From contig NZ_CP137761.1 of NCBI RefSeq assembly GCF_033449965.1, positions 3,410,001 to 3,474,000 on the forward strand: a stretch of DNA of 64,000 nucleotides, in the 5' to 3' direction. Each line of letters begins with the position of its first letter. Position 1 is the stretch's first letter. Made by a program: the position numbers and the translations under genes. Source of the DNA: Bacillus sp. T3. GTDB taxonomy: Bacteria; Bacillota; Bacilli; Bacillales; Cytobacillaceae. Under the pieces are notes generated by a model. The model made no database searches and was not told where the DNA came from. It saw only the letters and a list, made by a program, of their open reading frames with translations. Shown here in pieces: positions 28,409 to 37,825 of the stretch.

Positions 28409-28530
28409 TGTTGATTTCCGCTCCGGGTGCTCGCTTTCGGCGGGGGAATCCAGGAGGCTCCTTGGGCGCCTGTGGGGTCTCTTGTGACCTCTTTCCCGAA
28501 AGTGTCTCTCACCTTCTGCTTCAATCAACA
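28409..28530. repeat. Palindromic interspersed repeat, about 122 bp, with 8-bp terminal inverted repeats
   Basis: It begins TGTTGATT and ends AATCAACA, with an inner imperfect palindrome (CCGCTCCGGGTGCTCGCTTTC, GAGGCTCCTTGGGCGCC, GGGGTCTC). It is GC-richer than the surroundings. Sequences with this layout occur in multiple copies in several Bacillus genomes as non-coding mobile palindromes; that comparison is from memory. It lies behind niaP and could also end its transcript. Confidence 0.75.
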
Positions 28531-28601
28531 GTTTGCTTAAAAATCAATACCCTTCCTTACCAGAACTAAAAATAAAAACACACTTAAATTTTTACACAAA
28601 C

Positions 28602-28642
28602 AAAAAACAGGAGGGTTGCATCGTGATGATGTTCCTCCTGTT
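28602..28642 (-). terminator. Terminator of ynzC
   Basis: AACAGGAGG...CCTCCTGTT stem and T-rich tail on the minus strand, 14 bp past the stop. Confidence 0.85.
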
Positions 28643-28655
28643 GTTTTATATCCTA

Positions 28656-28889
28656 TTAATGAAGGCCTTTTTTCGCCTTTAATCTCTTTAATTTTTCTGG
28701 CGTGACATCATTTCCTTCTGGGTCAACGATCTTTACGCTCTGGATTGTGTTCATCATTTGTGAGCGGAATGTTTCCAAATATTTTGCTCGAAGCTTTGAT
28801 TGCTCCTTAGCTTCTTCCAGCGTTAATCCAGTTGTTTTTTTCTTCTTGGCAAGTTCATTTATTCTAGCTATTAATTCATTTAGTTGCAT
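28656..28889 (-). CDS. ynzC: UPF0291 protein YnzC
   Basis: The 77-residue protein is an all-helical hairpin (LNELIARINELAKKKKTTGL...SKLRAKYLETFRSQM) of the YnzC/UPF0291 family. In B. subtilis it belongs to the SOS-induced yneA-yneB-ynzC operon; its function is unknown. The start ATG at 28889 has GGAG 7 nt upstream. The gene follows yneB by about 45 bp, so LexA control through the yneA promoter is expected. Confidence 0.93.
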   Translation of the reverse strand: MQLNELIARINELAKKKKTTGLTLEEAKEQSKLRAKYLETFRSQMMNTIQSVKIVDPEGNDVTPEKLKRLKAKKGLH

Positions 28890-28932
28890 CACAGTACTCC
28901 TTTTTTAAAACTGTCAACTAAATGCCATAATA

Positions 28933-29619
28933 CTAAATGTCTTGATTTTTGACAAGTGGTACCTCTTGGCTTTGCATTTCCTCCATATACTCTTGATATC
29001 GACGATGTACAGTTGCTTTTGACACATTAAATCCGAAGCCCCTTAACGTTGCTGCAATTTCTGCAAAGGTTAATTCATTTTTCCGCAATCTTACTATTTC
29101 TTCAATCGGTATTTCTTTTTGCTTTCGACCTGAGTTAATTCCTTGATTAGATAGATTTTTCTGAGGATTATATCCGGCTTTAATCGCTCGATTCATCCCT
29201 CTTTTTATTTTAATATTATGTAATTTCCGTTGGTACTCCTCGACCATGCCCACAATTTTTAATACCATTGATTCTGATTCTGATATTTGCAATTCTCCAT
29301 TATGGTCTACGGAATAGAGCTTAATATTTTCTTTCATAATGCAGTGAAGAAGAACAATCTTTGCATTTCCTCGTCCAAGTCTCGTTTCATCTTGAATCAA
29401 AACAGCATCAATATTTGTTTCTTTTATTAAAGATAATAGCTTTAATATCCCTTCGCGTTCTAAATCATACCCACTTGCTTGCTCTTTAATAAGAGAATGT
29501 ATGTGAAAGCCGTGTTGTTGGGCTAAAGCAATTAATTCCTCTTCTTGCCTGGCCAATGATGTTTCTTGAGTATCCTTTGTTGTACTTACTCGACAATATA
29601 TAATTGCATTTTTTTTCAT
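28933..29619 (-). CDS. yneB: Serine recombinase-like protein YneB
   Basis: The 228-residue protein has an N-terminal resolvase/invertase catalytic domain: IIYCRVSTTK with the active serine, and QDETRLGRGNAKIV. The C-terminus has a helix-turn-helix region (EEIVRLRKNELTFAEIAATL). It is the conserved second gene of the yneA SOS operon; its cellular role is not established. The start ATG at 29619 has GAGGT upstream and sits 20 bp after yneA. Confidence 0.92.
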   Translation of the reverse strand: MKKNAIIYCRVSTTKDTQETSLARQEEELIALAQQHGFHIHSLIKEQASGYDLEREGILKLLSLIKETNIDAVLIQDETRLGRGNAKIVLLHCIMKENIKLYSVDHNGELQISESESMVLKIVGMVEEYQRKLHNIKIKRGMNRAIKAGYNPQKNLSNQGINSGRKQKEIPIEEIVRLRKNELTFAEIAATLRGFGFNVSKATVHRRYQEYMEEMQSQEVPLVKNQDI

Positions 29620-29638
29620 GATTTATACCTCATTATAA

Positions 29639-29959
29639 TTACTCACCAGCAAGCACAGTCACATCTGGTTCATATTCTGTACCCTCTACCGGAATGACCA
29701 GTGAATCACCAGGATGGATCGCATCCTCTTCAATACCATTTTCCTCTTTAACCCAAGAAACAAATTCCGAGTTTGACATAGTGTGACGATCTGAGAATTT
29801 ATCTGCGATTTCCCAAAGCGATTCGCCTTGCTGAACCGTAATATTTATGAATTCATCCGTTTTATCTAATTTATGTATAACAGTAAATATAGCAGCATAA
29901 CTAATAGCAATTAAAATAATAACATAAGAATATCGTTCCCAAAGTTTTTTCATCAACAT
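29639..29959 (-). CDS. yneA: SOS cell-division suppressor YneA with LysM domain
   Basis: This 106-residue protein has one N-terminal membrane helix (about 10-27) and an external LysM domain (VQQGESLWEIADKF...HPGDSLVIPVEG). YneA is induced by DNA damage and delays septation until repair is done. The start is taken as ATG at 29959 (MLMKK) after TTGGGG. Two LexA boxes lie in the divergent yneA-lexA interval. Confidence 0.92.
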   Translation of the reverse strand: MLMKKLWERYSYVIILIAISYAAIFTVIHKLDKTDEFINITVQQGESLWEIADKFSDRHTMSNSEFVSWVKEENGIEEDAIHPGDSLVIPVEGTEYEPDVTVLAGE

Positions 29960-30005
29960 TAGCACCCCAACCCCATCGAATATATGTTCTACTCAAAGTA
30001 TAAAC

Positions 30006-30019
30006 CGAACGCTTGTTTG
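30006..30019. promoter_or_regulatory. LexA (SOS) box 1, yneA-lexA intergenic
   Basis: CGAACGCTTGTTTG fits the Bacillus SOS box CGAAC-N4-GTTYG with one mismatch. It is the nearer of two boxes to yneA. Confidence 0.8.
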
Positions 30020-30033
30020 TGTCAACCAAAATT

Positions 30034-30047
30034 CGAACTTATGTTTG
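30034..30047. promoter_or_regulatory. LexA (SOS) box 2, yneA-lexA intergenic
   Basis: CGAACTTATGTTTG fits the Bacillus SOS box with one mismatch; it starts 28 bp after box 1, in front of lexA, and supports autorepression. Confidence 0.85.
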
Positions 30048-30108
30048 TATCAGTATGAGAAATTATGTTATAATGTGGTCAAGTAGAAAACCATATGAGG
30101 TGGGAAGA

Positions 30109-30732
30109 ATGACAAAGTTATCGAAGCGTCAGCAAAATATATTAGATTACATAAAAGATGAAGTTAGAAAAAAAGGTTATCCACCTTCCGTTCGTGAAAT
30201 AGGTGAAGCTGTCGGTCTAGCTTCTAGCTCAACTGTGCACGGCCATCTAGCCCGATTAGAAAGCAAAGGATTGATTCGTCGCGATCCTACTAAACCTCGC
30301 GCGATTGAAATACTCGATATCGACGAACAAGATAACATCCCAAGAAGCAATGTCATTAATGTACCAGTTGTCGGAAAAGTTACAGCAGGGGTGCCAATTA
30401 CGGCAATTGAAAACGTCGAAGAATACTTCCCTCTTCCTGATCGTTTAGCCCCTTCAGATGAGCAGGTTTTTATGCTTGAAGTTATGGGTGATAGTATGAT
30501 TGAAGCGGGAATACTTGATGGTGATTATGTTATCGTAAAACAGCAAAAAACAGCACAAAATGGTGAAATCGTCGTTGCGATGACTGAGGATGATGAAGCG
30601 ACAGTGAAGCGCTTCTTCAAAGAAAAAGATTATATTCGCCTTCAACCGGAAAATTCATCATTAGAACCAATTATTCTGCAAAATGTTTCGATTCTGGGTA
30701 AAGTTATCGGTGTATATCGTCATATTCACTAG
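30109..30732 (+). CDS. lexA: SOS repressor LexA
   Basis: The 207-residue LexA has an N-terminal winged helix (KLSKRQQNILDYIKDEV...PPSVREIGEAVGLASSSTVHGHL) and a C-terminal S24 autoprotease domain. The cleavage site is Ala-Gly in VTAGVPI, and the catalytic Ser (GDSMIEAGI) and Lys (DDEATVKRFF) are present. RecA filaments trigger self-cleavage. The ATG at 30109 (MTKLSK) has GAGGTGGGAAG upstream; the longer frame back to 30013 would run through the SOS boxes and is rejected. Confidence 0.96.
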   Translation: MTKLSKRQQNILDYIKDEVRKKGYPPSVREIGEAVGLASSSTVHGHLARLESKGLIRRDPTKPRAIEILDIDEQDNIPRSNVINVPVVGKVTAGVPITAIENVEEYFPLPDRLAPSDEQVFMLEVMGDSMIEAGILDGDYVIVKQQKTAQNGEIVVAMTEDDEATVKRFFKEKDYIRLQPENSSLEPIILQNVSILGKVIGVYRHIH

Positions 30733-30751
30733 TCTATTAAAATAGCGTTTG

Positions 30752-30784
30752 GGGTCTCAGGATGATTGTCCTGAGGCTTTTTTG
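30752..30784 (+). terminator. Terminator of lexA
   Basis: CCTCAGGA-type stem (GTCTCAGGATGATTGTCCTGAGG) followed by CTTTTTT on the plus strand. Confidence 0.88.
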
Positions 30785-30879
30785 TTTTATAGGGGCAGGT
30801 TTTTGGTGGATGTGGAGTTTGAAAAATAAACGGAAATTTTCCGTTTAAATTGGGAAATACCAATATTTCCTTTAAAATA

Positions 30880-31072
30880 AGGGGAGTAATTCCGTTTATA
30901 TAATCGAAATCTTTGGATTTTGTCTTTATTAGAGCACTTAACGGAAATTTCTCCCCTTATATCCGCTTCTTAATCATTCTCTACATACATTAGAGGGAAT
31001 TTCTCCTCTTATATCTGTACTTTTAAACTGCCTATATTTAAATTAGACCGAATTTCTCCGCTTATTATTACC
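30880..31072. repeat. Diverged tandem array, spacing 52-53 bp
   Basis: TTCTCC in GAATTTCTCC context recurs at 30949, 31001 and 31054 (spacing 52 and 53), each followed by a CTTATAT-like stretch. A looser related unit precedes (ATTCCGTTTATA near 30889). It lies between lexA and glnA; no gene is seen. Confidence 0.75.
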
Positions 31073-31076
31073 TAAT

Positions 31077-31116
31077 AAAAAAACCGAACCAAGCCAATGG
31101 CCTGGTTCGGTTTTTC
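31077..31116 (-). terminator. Terminator of glnRA
   Basis: ACCGAACC...GGTTCGGT stem followed by six T on the minus strand, just past the glnA stop. Confidence 0.9.
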
Positions 31117-31122
31117 TATTGA

Positions 31123-32457
31123 TTAATACATTTTCATGTATTGTTCTCTTTCCCATGGGTGTACTTGCGTACGGAACATATCCCACTCAATCTCTTTTGC
31201 TTCGATGAAGTGATCAAGGATGTGCTCACCTAATGCAGATACGATGACTTCGTCTGCTTTTAGGTTTTCTAATGCAGCGAATAGAGTTGCTGGAAGATCA
31301 TCGATTCCTGCTTCTACGCGCTCTTCTTTTGTCATAACGTAGATGTTACGATCAACTGGAGCTGGAGGAGTCAATTTGTTTTTGATTCCGTCTAGACCAG
31401 CTTTTAATAATACAGCCATTGCTAAGTATGGGTTAGCAGCTGGGTCAACGCTACGCACTTCAACACGTGTGCTTAATCCGCGAGATGCTGGGATACGGAT
31501 AAGTGGTGAACGGTTGCGAGCTGACCATGCAACATAACAAGGTGCTTCATAGCCAGGAACTAAGCGCTTATATGAGTTTACAGTTGGGTTTGTAACAGCT
31601 GTAAAGCTATGAGCATGCTTGATTACACCAGCGATAAATTGTGTTGCAACTTCACTTAATTCAAGGTCTTTGCTTGTGTCATAGAAAGCATTTTCGCCAT
31701 CTTTGAATAGTGATAAGTTACAGTGCATACCAGAACCGTTAACACCGAATAATGGTTTTGGCATGAATGTAGCGTGTAAGCCGTGCTTACGTGCAATTGT
31801 TTTAACAACTAGCTTGAACGTTTGGATTTGGTCACAAGCTGTTAATGCATCAGCATATTTAAAGTCGATTTCGTGTTGTCCAGGAGCTACCTCATGGTGA
31901 GACGCTTCAATTTCAAAGCCCATCTCTTCAAGCTCAAGAACGATATCACGACGGCAGTTTTCGCCAAGGTCTGTTGGAGCAAGGTCGAAGTAACCACCAT
32001 TATCGTTTAATTCAAGAGTTGGTTCACCTTTTTCATCTAACTTGAATAAGAAGAATTCTGGCTCAGGTCCTAAGTTGAAGTTTGTGAAGCCTAATTCTTT
32101 CATTTCAGCAAGAATACGTCTAAGGTTGTTACGTGGGTCACCATCGAATGGAGTTCCATCTGGATTATAGATATCACAGATTAAACGCGCAACTTTACCT
32201 TTTTCAGCAGTCCAAGGGAAGATCACCCAAGTGTTTAGGTCAGGACAAAGGTACATGTCAGACTCTTCGATACGAACAAAGCCCTCGATTGAAGATCCGT
32301 CAAACATCATTTTGTTATCAAGTGCTTTTTCAAGCTGACTTACTGGGATTTCAACATTTTTAATTGTTCCAAGGATATCCGTGAACTGAAGACGGATAAA
32401 TTTTACGTTTTCTTCTTTAGCCAATTTAAAAATATCATCTTTAGTATACTTTGCCAT
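31123..32457 (-). CDS. glnA: Glutamine synthetase, type I-alpha
   Basis: The 444-residue enzyme has the family patterns FMFDGSSIEGF-like (KMMFDGSSIEGFVRIEE), GPEPEFFLF, the ATP signature KPLFGVNGSGMHCNLSL and the NRSPLIRIP region. The length is that of Firmicute GSI-alpha, which lacks adenylylation and is feedback-inhibited through its C-terminus. It makes glutamine from glutamate, ammonia and ATP and, when inhibited, acts on GlnR. It follows glnR by 34 bp, forming the glnRA operon. The start ATG at 32457 has GGGAGG upstream. Confidence 0.97.
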   Translation of the reverse strand: MAKYTKDDIFKLAKEENVKFIRLQFTDILGTIKNVEIPVSQLEKALDNKMMFDGSSIEGFVRIEESDMYLCPDLNTWVIFPWTAEKGKVARLICDIYNPDGTPFDGDPRNNLRRILAEMKELGFTNFNLGPEPEFFLFKLDEKGEPTLELNDNGGYFDLAPTDLGENCRRDIVLELEEMGFEIEASHHEVAPGQHEIDFKYADALTACDQIQTFKLVVKTIARKHGLHATFMPKPLFGVNGSGMHCNLSLFKDGENAFYDTSKDLELSEVATQFIAGVIKHAHSFTAVTNPTVNSYKRLVPGYEAPCYVAWSARNRSPLIRIPASRGLSTRVEVRSVDPAANPYLAMAVLLKAGLDGIKNKLTPPAPVDRNIYVMTKEERVEAGIDDLPATLFAALENLKADEVIVSALGEHILDHFIEAKEIEWDMFRTQVHPWEREQYMKMY

Positions 32458-32491
32458 TTCCGTATTTCCTCCCTTTTAAACCTATTAAAAT

Positions 32492-32896
32492 TTATTGAAA
32501 AAAGCGCGACATATGACCTTGCCTCTGAGGACCGCGATTGAAACGTCCCGCTTGTAGCAATTCATTGCGAAGCAGCTTTCTGATTTCATTATCAGACAGC
32601 TCTCGTCTTGCTTTTTCAGTTTCTTTCGTTACTGCTTGAGTTTCTTCTAAATTATTTTTAGCAAAAATTTGCTTAATGCCCGCAAGATTTACACCTTGAT
32701 CAATTAAGTCCTTAATCTCGAGAAGCTTGTCAATATCATTGAGTGAGAACATTCTTCTTTTCCCATCAGATCTGGCCGGAGAAATGAGTTCATGCTCCTC
32801 GTAATAACGAATTTGTCGGGCGGATAAATCGGTTAGTTGCATAACTGTGCCGATGGGAAATAAAGGCATGGTGCGTCTTATTTGACTTCCGCTCAA
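32492..32896 (-). CDS. glnR: MerR-family nitrogen repressor GlnR
   Basis: The 134-residue protein has an N-terminal MerR winged helix (MQLTDLSARQIRYYEEHELI) and a flexible C-terminal tail that senses feedback-inhibited glutamine synthetase. It represses glnRA when nitrogen is plentiful. The start is TTG at 32896, 8-10 nt after GGAGG. A promoter and a GlnR site lie directly upstream. Confidence 0.95.
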   Translation of the reverse strand: MSGSQIRRTMPLFPIGTVMQLTDLSARQIRYYEEHELISPARSDGKRRMFSLNDIDKLLEIKDLIDQGVNLAGIKQIFAKNNLEETQAVTKETEKARRELSDNEIRKLLRNELLQAGRFNRGPQRQGHMSRFFQ

Positions 32897-32935
32897 TCAA
32901 TTTCTCCTCCTTGGTTTTTCCTACTTCTTGTTTAT

Positions 32936-32964
32936 ATTATATTTCGCGTTAGAATTTCTGTCAA
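32936..32964 (-). promoter_or_regulatory. Sigma-A promoter of glnRA
   Basis: Perfect TTGACA and TATAAT boxes 17 bp apart on the minus strand, 40 bp before glnR. Confidence 0.88.
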
Positions 32965-32969
32965 CTCAA

Positions 32970-32986
32970 CGTTAGGTTTTATCACA
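32970..32986 (-). promoter_or_regulatory. GlnR/TnrA operator of glnRA
   Basis: TGTGATAAAACCTAACG fits TGTNA-N7-TNACA except the last base, and lies directly upstream of the -35 box. A weaker half-similar site overlaps the promoter spacer. Confidence 0.75.
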
Positions 32987-33078
32987 TAATTTTCACTATA
33001 ATTATTTAAATTTTAAAAATGATTTCTTCGATATGATTGTACACTAATTGCGTCGAAAAAACAGTTTTTTTTTATTTT

Positions 33079-34342
33079 TCAAATAAAATCCTTGTCGAAT
33101 AATTGATTTAATGCCGTGCATATCGCAATTTTTACATGTGAATAGGTTAATCCACCTTGGACGTAAGCAACATAAGGTGGTCTAGTGGGACCATCTGCAG
33201 TTAGTTCGATGCTTGCTCCTTGGATAAAGGTACCTGCAGCCATGATTACATCGTCATCATAACCCGGCATATAGCTCGGGTATGGCGTCACATGTGAATT
33301 GATTGGTGACGCGAATTGAATTGCCTGACAAAAGGCCACCATTTTATCGCGATCATCAAATTGAACCGATTGAATCAAATCCGTACGAATGGCGTTCCAT
33401 TTCGGTTGCGTGTTCATTCCTAGCTTCTCCAGCATGGCTGAAGTAAATACAGCTCCTTTTAGTGCTTGACCGACTACATGCGGTGCAAGAAAGAAGCCTT
33501 GATACATTTCCTGAAGGCTGTATAATGATGCGCCCGCTTCTGCACCAATACCCAGGTGATGTCATTCGATAAGAACATGCCTCAACGAATTCCTTCTTTC
33601 CTACTATATAGCCACCAGTTTTAACTAAACCGCCACCAGGATTTTTGATTAATGAACCAGCCATTAAATCCGCGCCGACGTGGCAAGGCTCTAAATCTTC
33701 AACAAATTCGCCGTAGCAATTATCAACAAACACGACTACATCCTGTTTAATTTCTTTGACGAATGAGATCATTTCTTTAATTTCAGCAACCGTAAACGAT
33801 GGTCTTGTAGCATATCCCTTTGAACGTTGAATACCAATCATCTTTGTATTCGGCCCAATCGCTTTAGCGACAGCCTCTAAATCTACGGTTCCCGCGTCGG
33901 TGAGCGAAACACTTTGATAAGTAATTCCGAATTCCTTTAATGAGCCGACTCCGTTTCCACGAATACCTACAATTTCTTCTAATGTATCGTACGGTTTACC
34001 AGTTATGTAGAGGAGCTCATCACCAGGTCTTAGAATTCCAAATAATGAGATGGAAATAGCATGTGTCCCGGAAATGATTTGCGGACGAACTAAGCCCGCC
34101 TCTGCTCCAAATACTTCTGCATATATTTTTTCTAACGTATCTCGACCGATATCATCATACCCATAGCCAGTCGACGGGATAAAATGAGAATCACTTACTC
34201 TGTTATTTTGATAACTTTTTAGGACGCGAAATTGGTTGAATTCAATTCGCTCCTCAATTTGTTTGTGGATGGGTGCGATTTGCGCTTCGACTTCGTTGAC
34301 TAACGCTTGTAATCGTTCCCCATGCGCAAGCTGTTGATACAT
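33079..34342 (-). CDS. ynbB: PLP-dependent Cys/Met-metabolism-type enzyme YnbB (frameshift at CCWGG)
   Basis: The corrected length is about 420 residues. It belongs to the methionine gamma-lyase/aluminium-resistance family of fold-type I PLP enzymes. GTHAISISLFGILRPGDELLY is the cofactor-phosphate region; the PLP lysine is in LMAGSLIKNPGGGLVKTGGY. Its reaction is not established. The frame breaks at 33552-33556, where gene-strand CCTGG must be CCGG to read TSPGIGAEAGASLY. It stands between glnR and hflX as in B. subtilis. Confidence 0.88.
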
Positions 34343-34360
34343 GTACTTTCCCCTATCTTC

Positions 34361-35627
34361 TTAGACTGAATATATTTTTAGCTGTCCAGCAATTTGTTGG
34401 TCTGTGTAGGCAAACCCCTTACAAGTATACATCTGTTTTTCCTCTTCAAAAACGAGTTCTCGTAAAATGGTTTCGTTTTTTAATTGCGAAAGAAGCTTTC
34501 CTTCCGTTGATGGAATCAGCACATGGTAGGCTTCCATCATCCCTATCACCAGCTCTTCAACCTTTTGCTTCAATCCTTGACGATCACTTTCGTCAAACGC
34601 ACTAATCGTGATGGTTTCCGTCTTGGCCGTTGGAACAAAATCATCGTGCATTAGATCTCTTTTATTATAGACAGTCAGTTGTGGCAAATGCTCGTTATCA
34701 AGCTCCTCAAGCAATTCCTGAACCGTTTTTTCATGTTGAAAATAATCCGGATTAGCGCAATCGACCACATGGAGCAAAAGGCTTGCCTCATTGACTTCTT
34801 CTAATGTCGAGCGGAATGCTGCGATTAGAGTTGTTGGTAAATCCTGCAAAAACCCAACTGTATCGGTTATTAGCGTTGTGAATCCACTCGGTAAAATCAT
34901 TTTCCTTGTTGTTGGATCCAGTGTGGCGAAAAGTTGATTTTCTTCAAGCGTCTCCGCCTCGGTTAACCGATTAAAAAGAGTCGATTTTCCGGCATTTGTA
35001 TAACCTACAATGGCGATTTGAAACGCTTTGTTTTTCTTCCGTCTTTCACGGTAACGGTCACGATGCCCAACGATAACGGTAAGCTGCGTCTTAATATCAT
35101 CGATTCGTCTGCGAATATGACGGCGATCGGATTCGAGTTTTGTTTCCCCTGGTCCCCGTGTTCCAATTCCTGCACCTAATCTGGATAATTGCGTTCCTTG
35201 TCCAACAAGCCTTGGGAGCATATACTGAAGCTGTGCAAGTTCAACCTGCAATTTCCCTTCTTTTGATTGAGCACGTTGCGCGAAAATATCAAGAATGAGC
35301 TGGGTTCGATCAATAACCCTGGGCCTCAAATTGCCTGGAAAGGTTTCGAATTTGGCTCGGTGACAGTTCGTCATTAAAGATAATAACGTCCGGTTCAAGC
35401 TCTTCCTCTAATGCCTTTAACTCTTCTAGCTTCCCTTTACCTATGTACGTGGCTGGATGGACTCGATCACGCTTTTGTGTTAACGAAATCATCACTTTCC
35501 CTTTTGCCGTATCGGTAAGGGAGGTCAGTTCGTCCAGTGAATACTGAAAATGCAGATCATCAACTTGTGACGTTTGACAGCCGACTAATATGACTTTTTC
35601 AAGCTCTGTTTGTCGTTCCAATCGCAT
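34361..35627 (-). CDS. hflX: Ribosome-associated GTPase HflX (frameshift at CCWGG)
   Basis: The corrected length is about 421 residues. An N-terminal HflX domain (VDDLHFQYSLDELTSLTDTA and FNDELSPSQIRNLS) is followed by a coiled linker with GRGPGETKLE-type GTRGPGETKLESDRR. The GTPase domain has Walker A GYTNAGKST, switch DPTTRKM, DTVGFLQDLP and NKRD. HflX splits stalled ribosomes, notably after heat or antibiotic stress. The frame breaks at 35318-35322: gene-strand CCAGG for CCGG (reads FEARVIDRTQLILD when corrected). Its gene is 18 bp before ynbB. Confidence 0.92.
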
Positions 35628-35819
35628 ACCTTCTTTCTGTATGATCTATCCTTATTCTATCAAATTTAATTACAATACCATAATTTCTCATTATTCTACA
35701 AATTTCACTAAGAAAACAGTTGAAAATCCCTTTTTCCATGATAAAATTTTATTGTTGAGCAGAGTTCACGATATTGTCATATTTTTATAAAAATTTAAGG
35801 CACAGGAGTTGTACATCGG

Positions 35820-36455
35820 ATGACTTGGGAAGTATTAAGTATGATTGGCACGATCGCCTTTGCAGCAAGTGGTGCGTTTGTTGCAATGGAAGAAGAATAT
35901 GATATATTGGGCGTTTACATATTAGGAATCGTGACCGCATTTGGTGGTGGGGCCATCCGCAACCTTCTAATTGGCTTACCTGTGTCTGCATTATGGAATC
36001 AAGGAATTTATTTTACTGTTGCTTTACTATCAATCACGATCATTTTTCTATTCCCGAATAAATTACTGCGCCATTGGCAGCGTTGGGGCAATTTTTTTGA
36101 TGCCCTTGGATTATCAGCATTTGCGATTCAAGGTGCACTTTATGCAACAAAAATGAATCATCCCATCAGCGCAGTCATTGTTGCTGCAATTTTAACCGGA
36201 GCTGGTGGTGGAATGATTCGCGATTTACTTGCAAAAAGAAAACCACTCGTTCTTAAAGAAGAAATATACGGTCTTTGGGCCATTCTTGCAGGGCTGGTAA
36301 TTGGGCTCGGTATCGCTAACTCAGGTTTAGAGCTTTACCTATTATTTACTATCATCACCGTATTTAGAATTCTCTCTTATACTTATGATTGGAAGTTACC
36401 TATTCGTAGCATGTCCACTACGCAGGAAAAATTACAAAGTATGCGAGGGCAATAG
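35820..36455 (+). CDS. TRIC-type (UPF0126) cation channel family protein
   Basis: This 211-residue membrane protein has two glycine-rich repeats of three helices: FGGGAIRNLLIG and GAGGGMIRDLL in equivalent positions, which is the hallmark of the bacterial TRIC/YvgT/YicG family. Homologues are trimeric potassium-type channels; the ion here is not known. The start ATG at 35820 has AGGAG 11 nt upstream. It is divergent from hflX and converges with spoVK, an insertion relative to B. subtilis order. Confidence 0.85.
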   Translation: MTWEVLSMIGTIAFAASGAFVAMEEEYDILGVYILGIVTAFGGGAIRNLLIGLPVSALWNQGIYFTVALLSITIIFLFPNKLLRHWQRWGNFFDALGLSAFAIQGALYATKMNHPISAVIVAAILTGAGGGMIRDLLAKRKPLVLKEEIYGLWAILAGLVIGLGIANSGLELYLLFTIITVFRILSYTYDWKLPIRSMSTTQEKLQSMRGQ

Positions 36456-36480
36456 GTTTATTTTACACAGAATAATAGAA

Positions 36481-36510
36481 AGAAGCTGACCAATCAGTCA
36501 GCTTTTTTTG
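36481..36510 (+). terminator. Terminator between the TRIC-type gene and spoVK
   Basis: AGCTGAC/GTCAGCT stem followed by TTTTTTT on the plus strand; the A-rich left side may also serve spoVK. Confidence 0.8.
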
Positions 36511-36520
36511 ATTCTGTAGC

Positions 36521-37483
36521 TTATGATTCCTCAAATACTAGATCATTACTCCTGATGGTAAGTAGCTCATGGCGATCATAGCTATTCTGCATGAGAATTC
36601 GCATTGATTGTGAGCGAATTGATTTTTCAATGATATTTCTGACATAACGTCCATTTGAAAATCCACTCGGGCTCAGTTCAGATTTTACATAAACCAAATG
36701 CCCTCTCAGTCTTTTTTCCGCTTCATGGCTTAACACATATTCTCGATCATTGAGCATCAGTCCGGCAATGTCCATTAATTGCTCAATTGAATAATCAGGA
36801 AAATCAACCACTAATGGAAATCGCGAATGCAGACCGGGATTTAAGCTTAAAAAATAATCCATTTCTCTCGAGTAACCAGCAAGAATGAGAATGAATTCAT
36901 GCTGTTTATCTTCCATGTGTTTCACAAGTGTATCGATTGCCTCTTTCCCAAAATCCTTCTCTCCACCGCGCCCTAGCGAGTAAGCTTCATCAATAAACAG
37001 AATACCTCCTAGCGCTTTTTTTACTAGGTCCCGTGTCTTTTGAGCTGTATGGCCAATGTATTCCCCAACAAGGTCCGCCCGTTCTGCTTCAATTAAATGT
37101 CCTTTCGTTAGGACATTCATTTTTAAGAAAAGTTTACCGATAAGTCTTGCAACCGTTGTTTTTCCTGTACCCGGATTGCCTTTAAACATCATGTGCAGAG
37201 CCTGTTTTTCAGCTCTCAACCCCATCTCTTCCCGTTTCTTATTCACGTAAATCCAGGCATAGATTTCTTTTATCATTCGTTTCATTTCTTCCATTCCAAC
37301 GAGCAGTCCAAGCTCTGCCTCAATTTCTTTTAAAGCTGTATGCTCAGGGGGGATGCTCTTTGGAACAACTTTTTGAGAAGGATCTGAGATAGGTTTTGCT
37401 AACTCATTCCGCTTTTGCGAATTTAGTACAATGCTAATCTGTCCATTATTTTTCATGCGCATTGGTTGATCCAAAGCCTTCAC
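36521..37483 (-). CDS. spoVK: Stage V sporulation protein K, AAA+ ATPase (CbxX/CfqX type)
   Basis: The 320-residue protein contains a AAA+ domain: Walker A FKGNPGTGKTTVARLIG, Walker B GILFIDEAYSLG, sensor 1 ILAGYS and an arginine finger NPGLHSRFPLVVDFPDY. SpoVK is required for spore maturation in the mother cell; its substrate is unknown. The start is uncertain: GTG at 37483 has AGAGGTG close by, and an ATG further on is possible. It lies between hflX and hfq as in B. subtilis. Confidence 0.92.
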   Translation of the reverse strand: MKALDQPMRMKNNGQISIVLNSQKRNELAKPISDPSQKVVPKSIPPEHTALKEIEAELGLLVGMEEMKRMIKEIYAWIYVNKKREEMGLRAEKQALHMMFKGNPGTGKTTVARLIGKLFLKMNVLTKGHLIEAERADLVGEYIGHTAQKTRDLVKKALGGILFIDEAYSLGRGGEKDFGKEAIDTLVKHMEDKQHEFILILAGYSREMDYFLSLNPGLHSRFPLVVDFPDYSIEQLMDIAGLMLNDREYVLSHEAEKRLRGHLVYVKSELSPSGFSNGRYVRNIIEKSIRSQSMRILMQNSYDRHELLTIRSNDLVFEES

Positions 37484-37770
37484 CTCTCATTCTAAAACAG
37501 TATACGCTGCAAAAATGCGTTTGTGACAAATGCCTATATCATTAGCTTTTTTTCCTATATAAAATGGTTCATCTGCTCGACATACGGAATTTAACAGTTT
37601 ATAACATTGTTTAACTGATTTCTGATGGACTCGCAAACGACAATGTCGCCTCTCTTATATGTATTCAGGACATTAACAATTCATTATGTTTTTTAGTTGG
37701 TTGAAGAAAATCAAGTTATTTCGAGTTGATCATATTATTAGCCATTCTCCCCTGTCTACGAAACGAAACA
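37484..37770. other. Intergenic hfq-spoVK region
   Basis: About 290 bp with no gene-like frame. A mother-cell promoter for spoVK is expected here, but I cannot support exact boxes. Confidence 0.4.
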
Positions 37771-37806
37771 AAAAAAACGACTCACCTGACTCGGTGAATC
37801 GTTTTT
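37771..37806 (-). terminator. Terminator of hfq
   Basis: ACGATTCACCGAGTCAGGTGAGTCGT stem-loop followed by TTTTTTTTG on the minus strand. Confidence 0.9.
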
Positions 37807-37825
37807 ATCATCTATTTAAGGAGGA

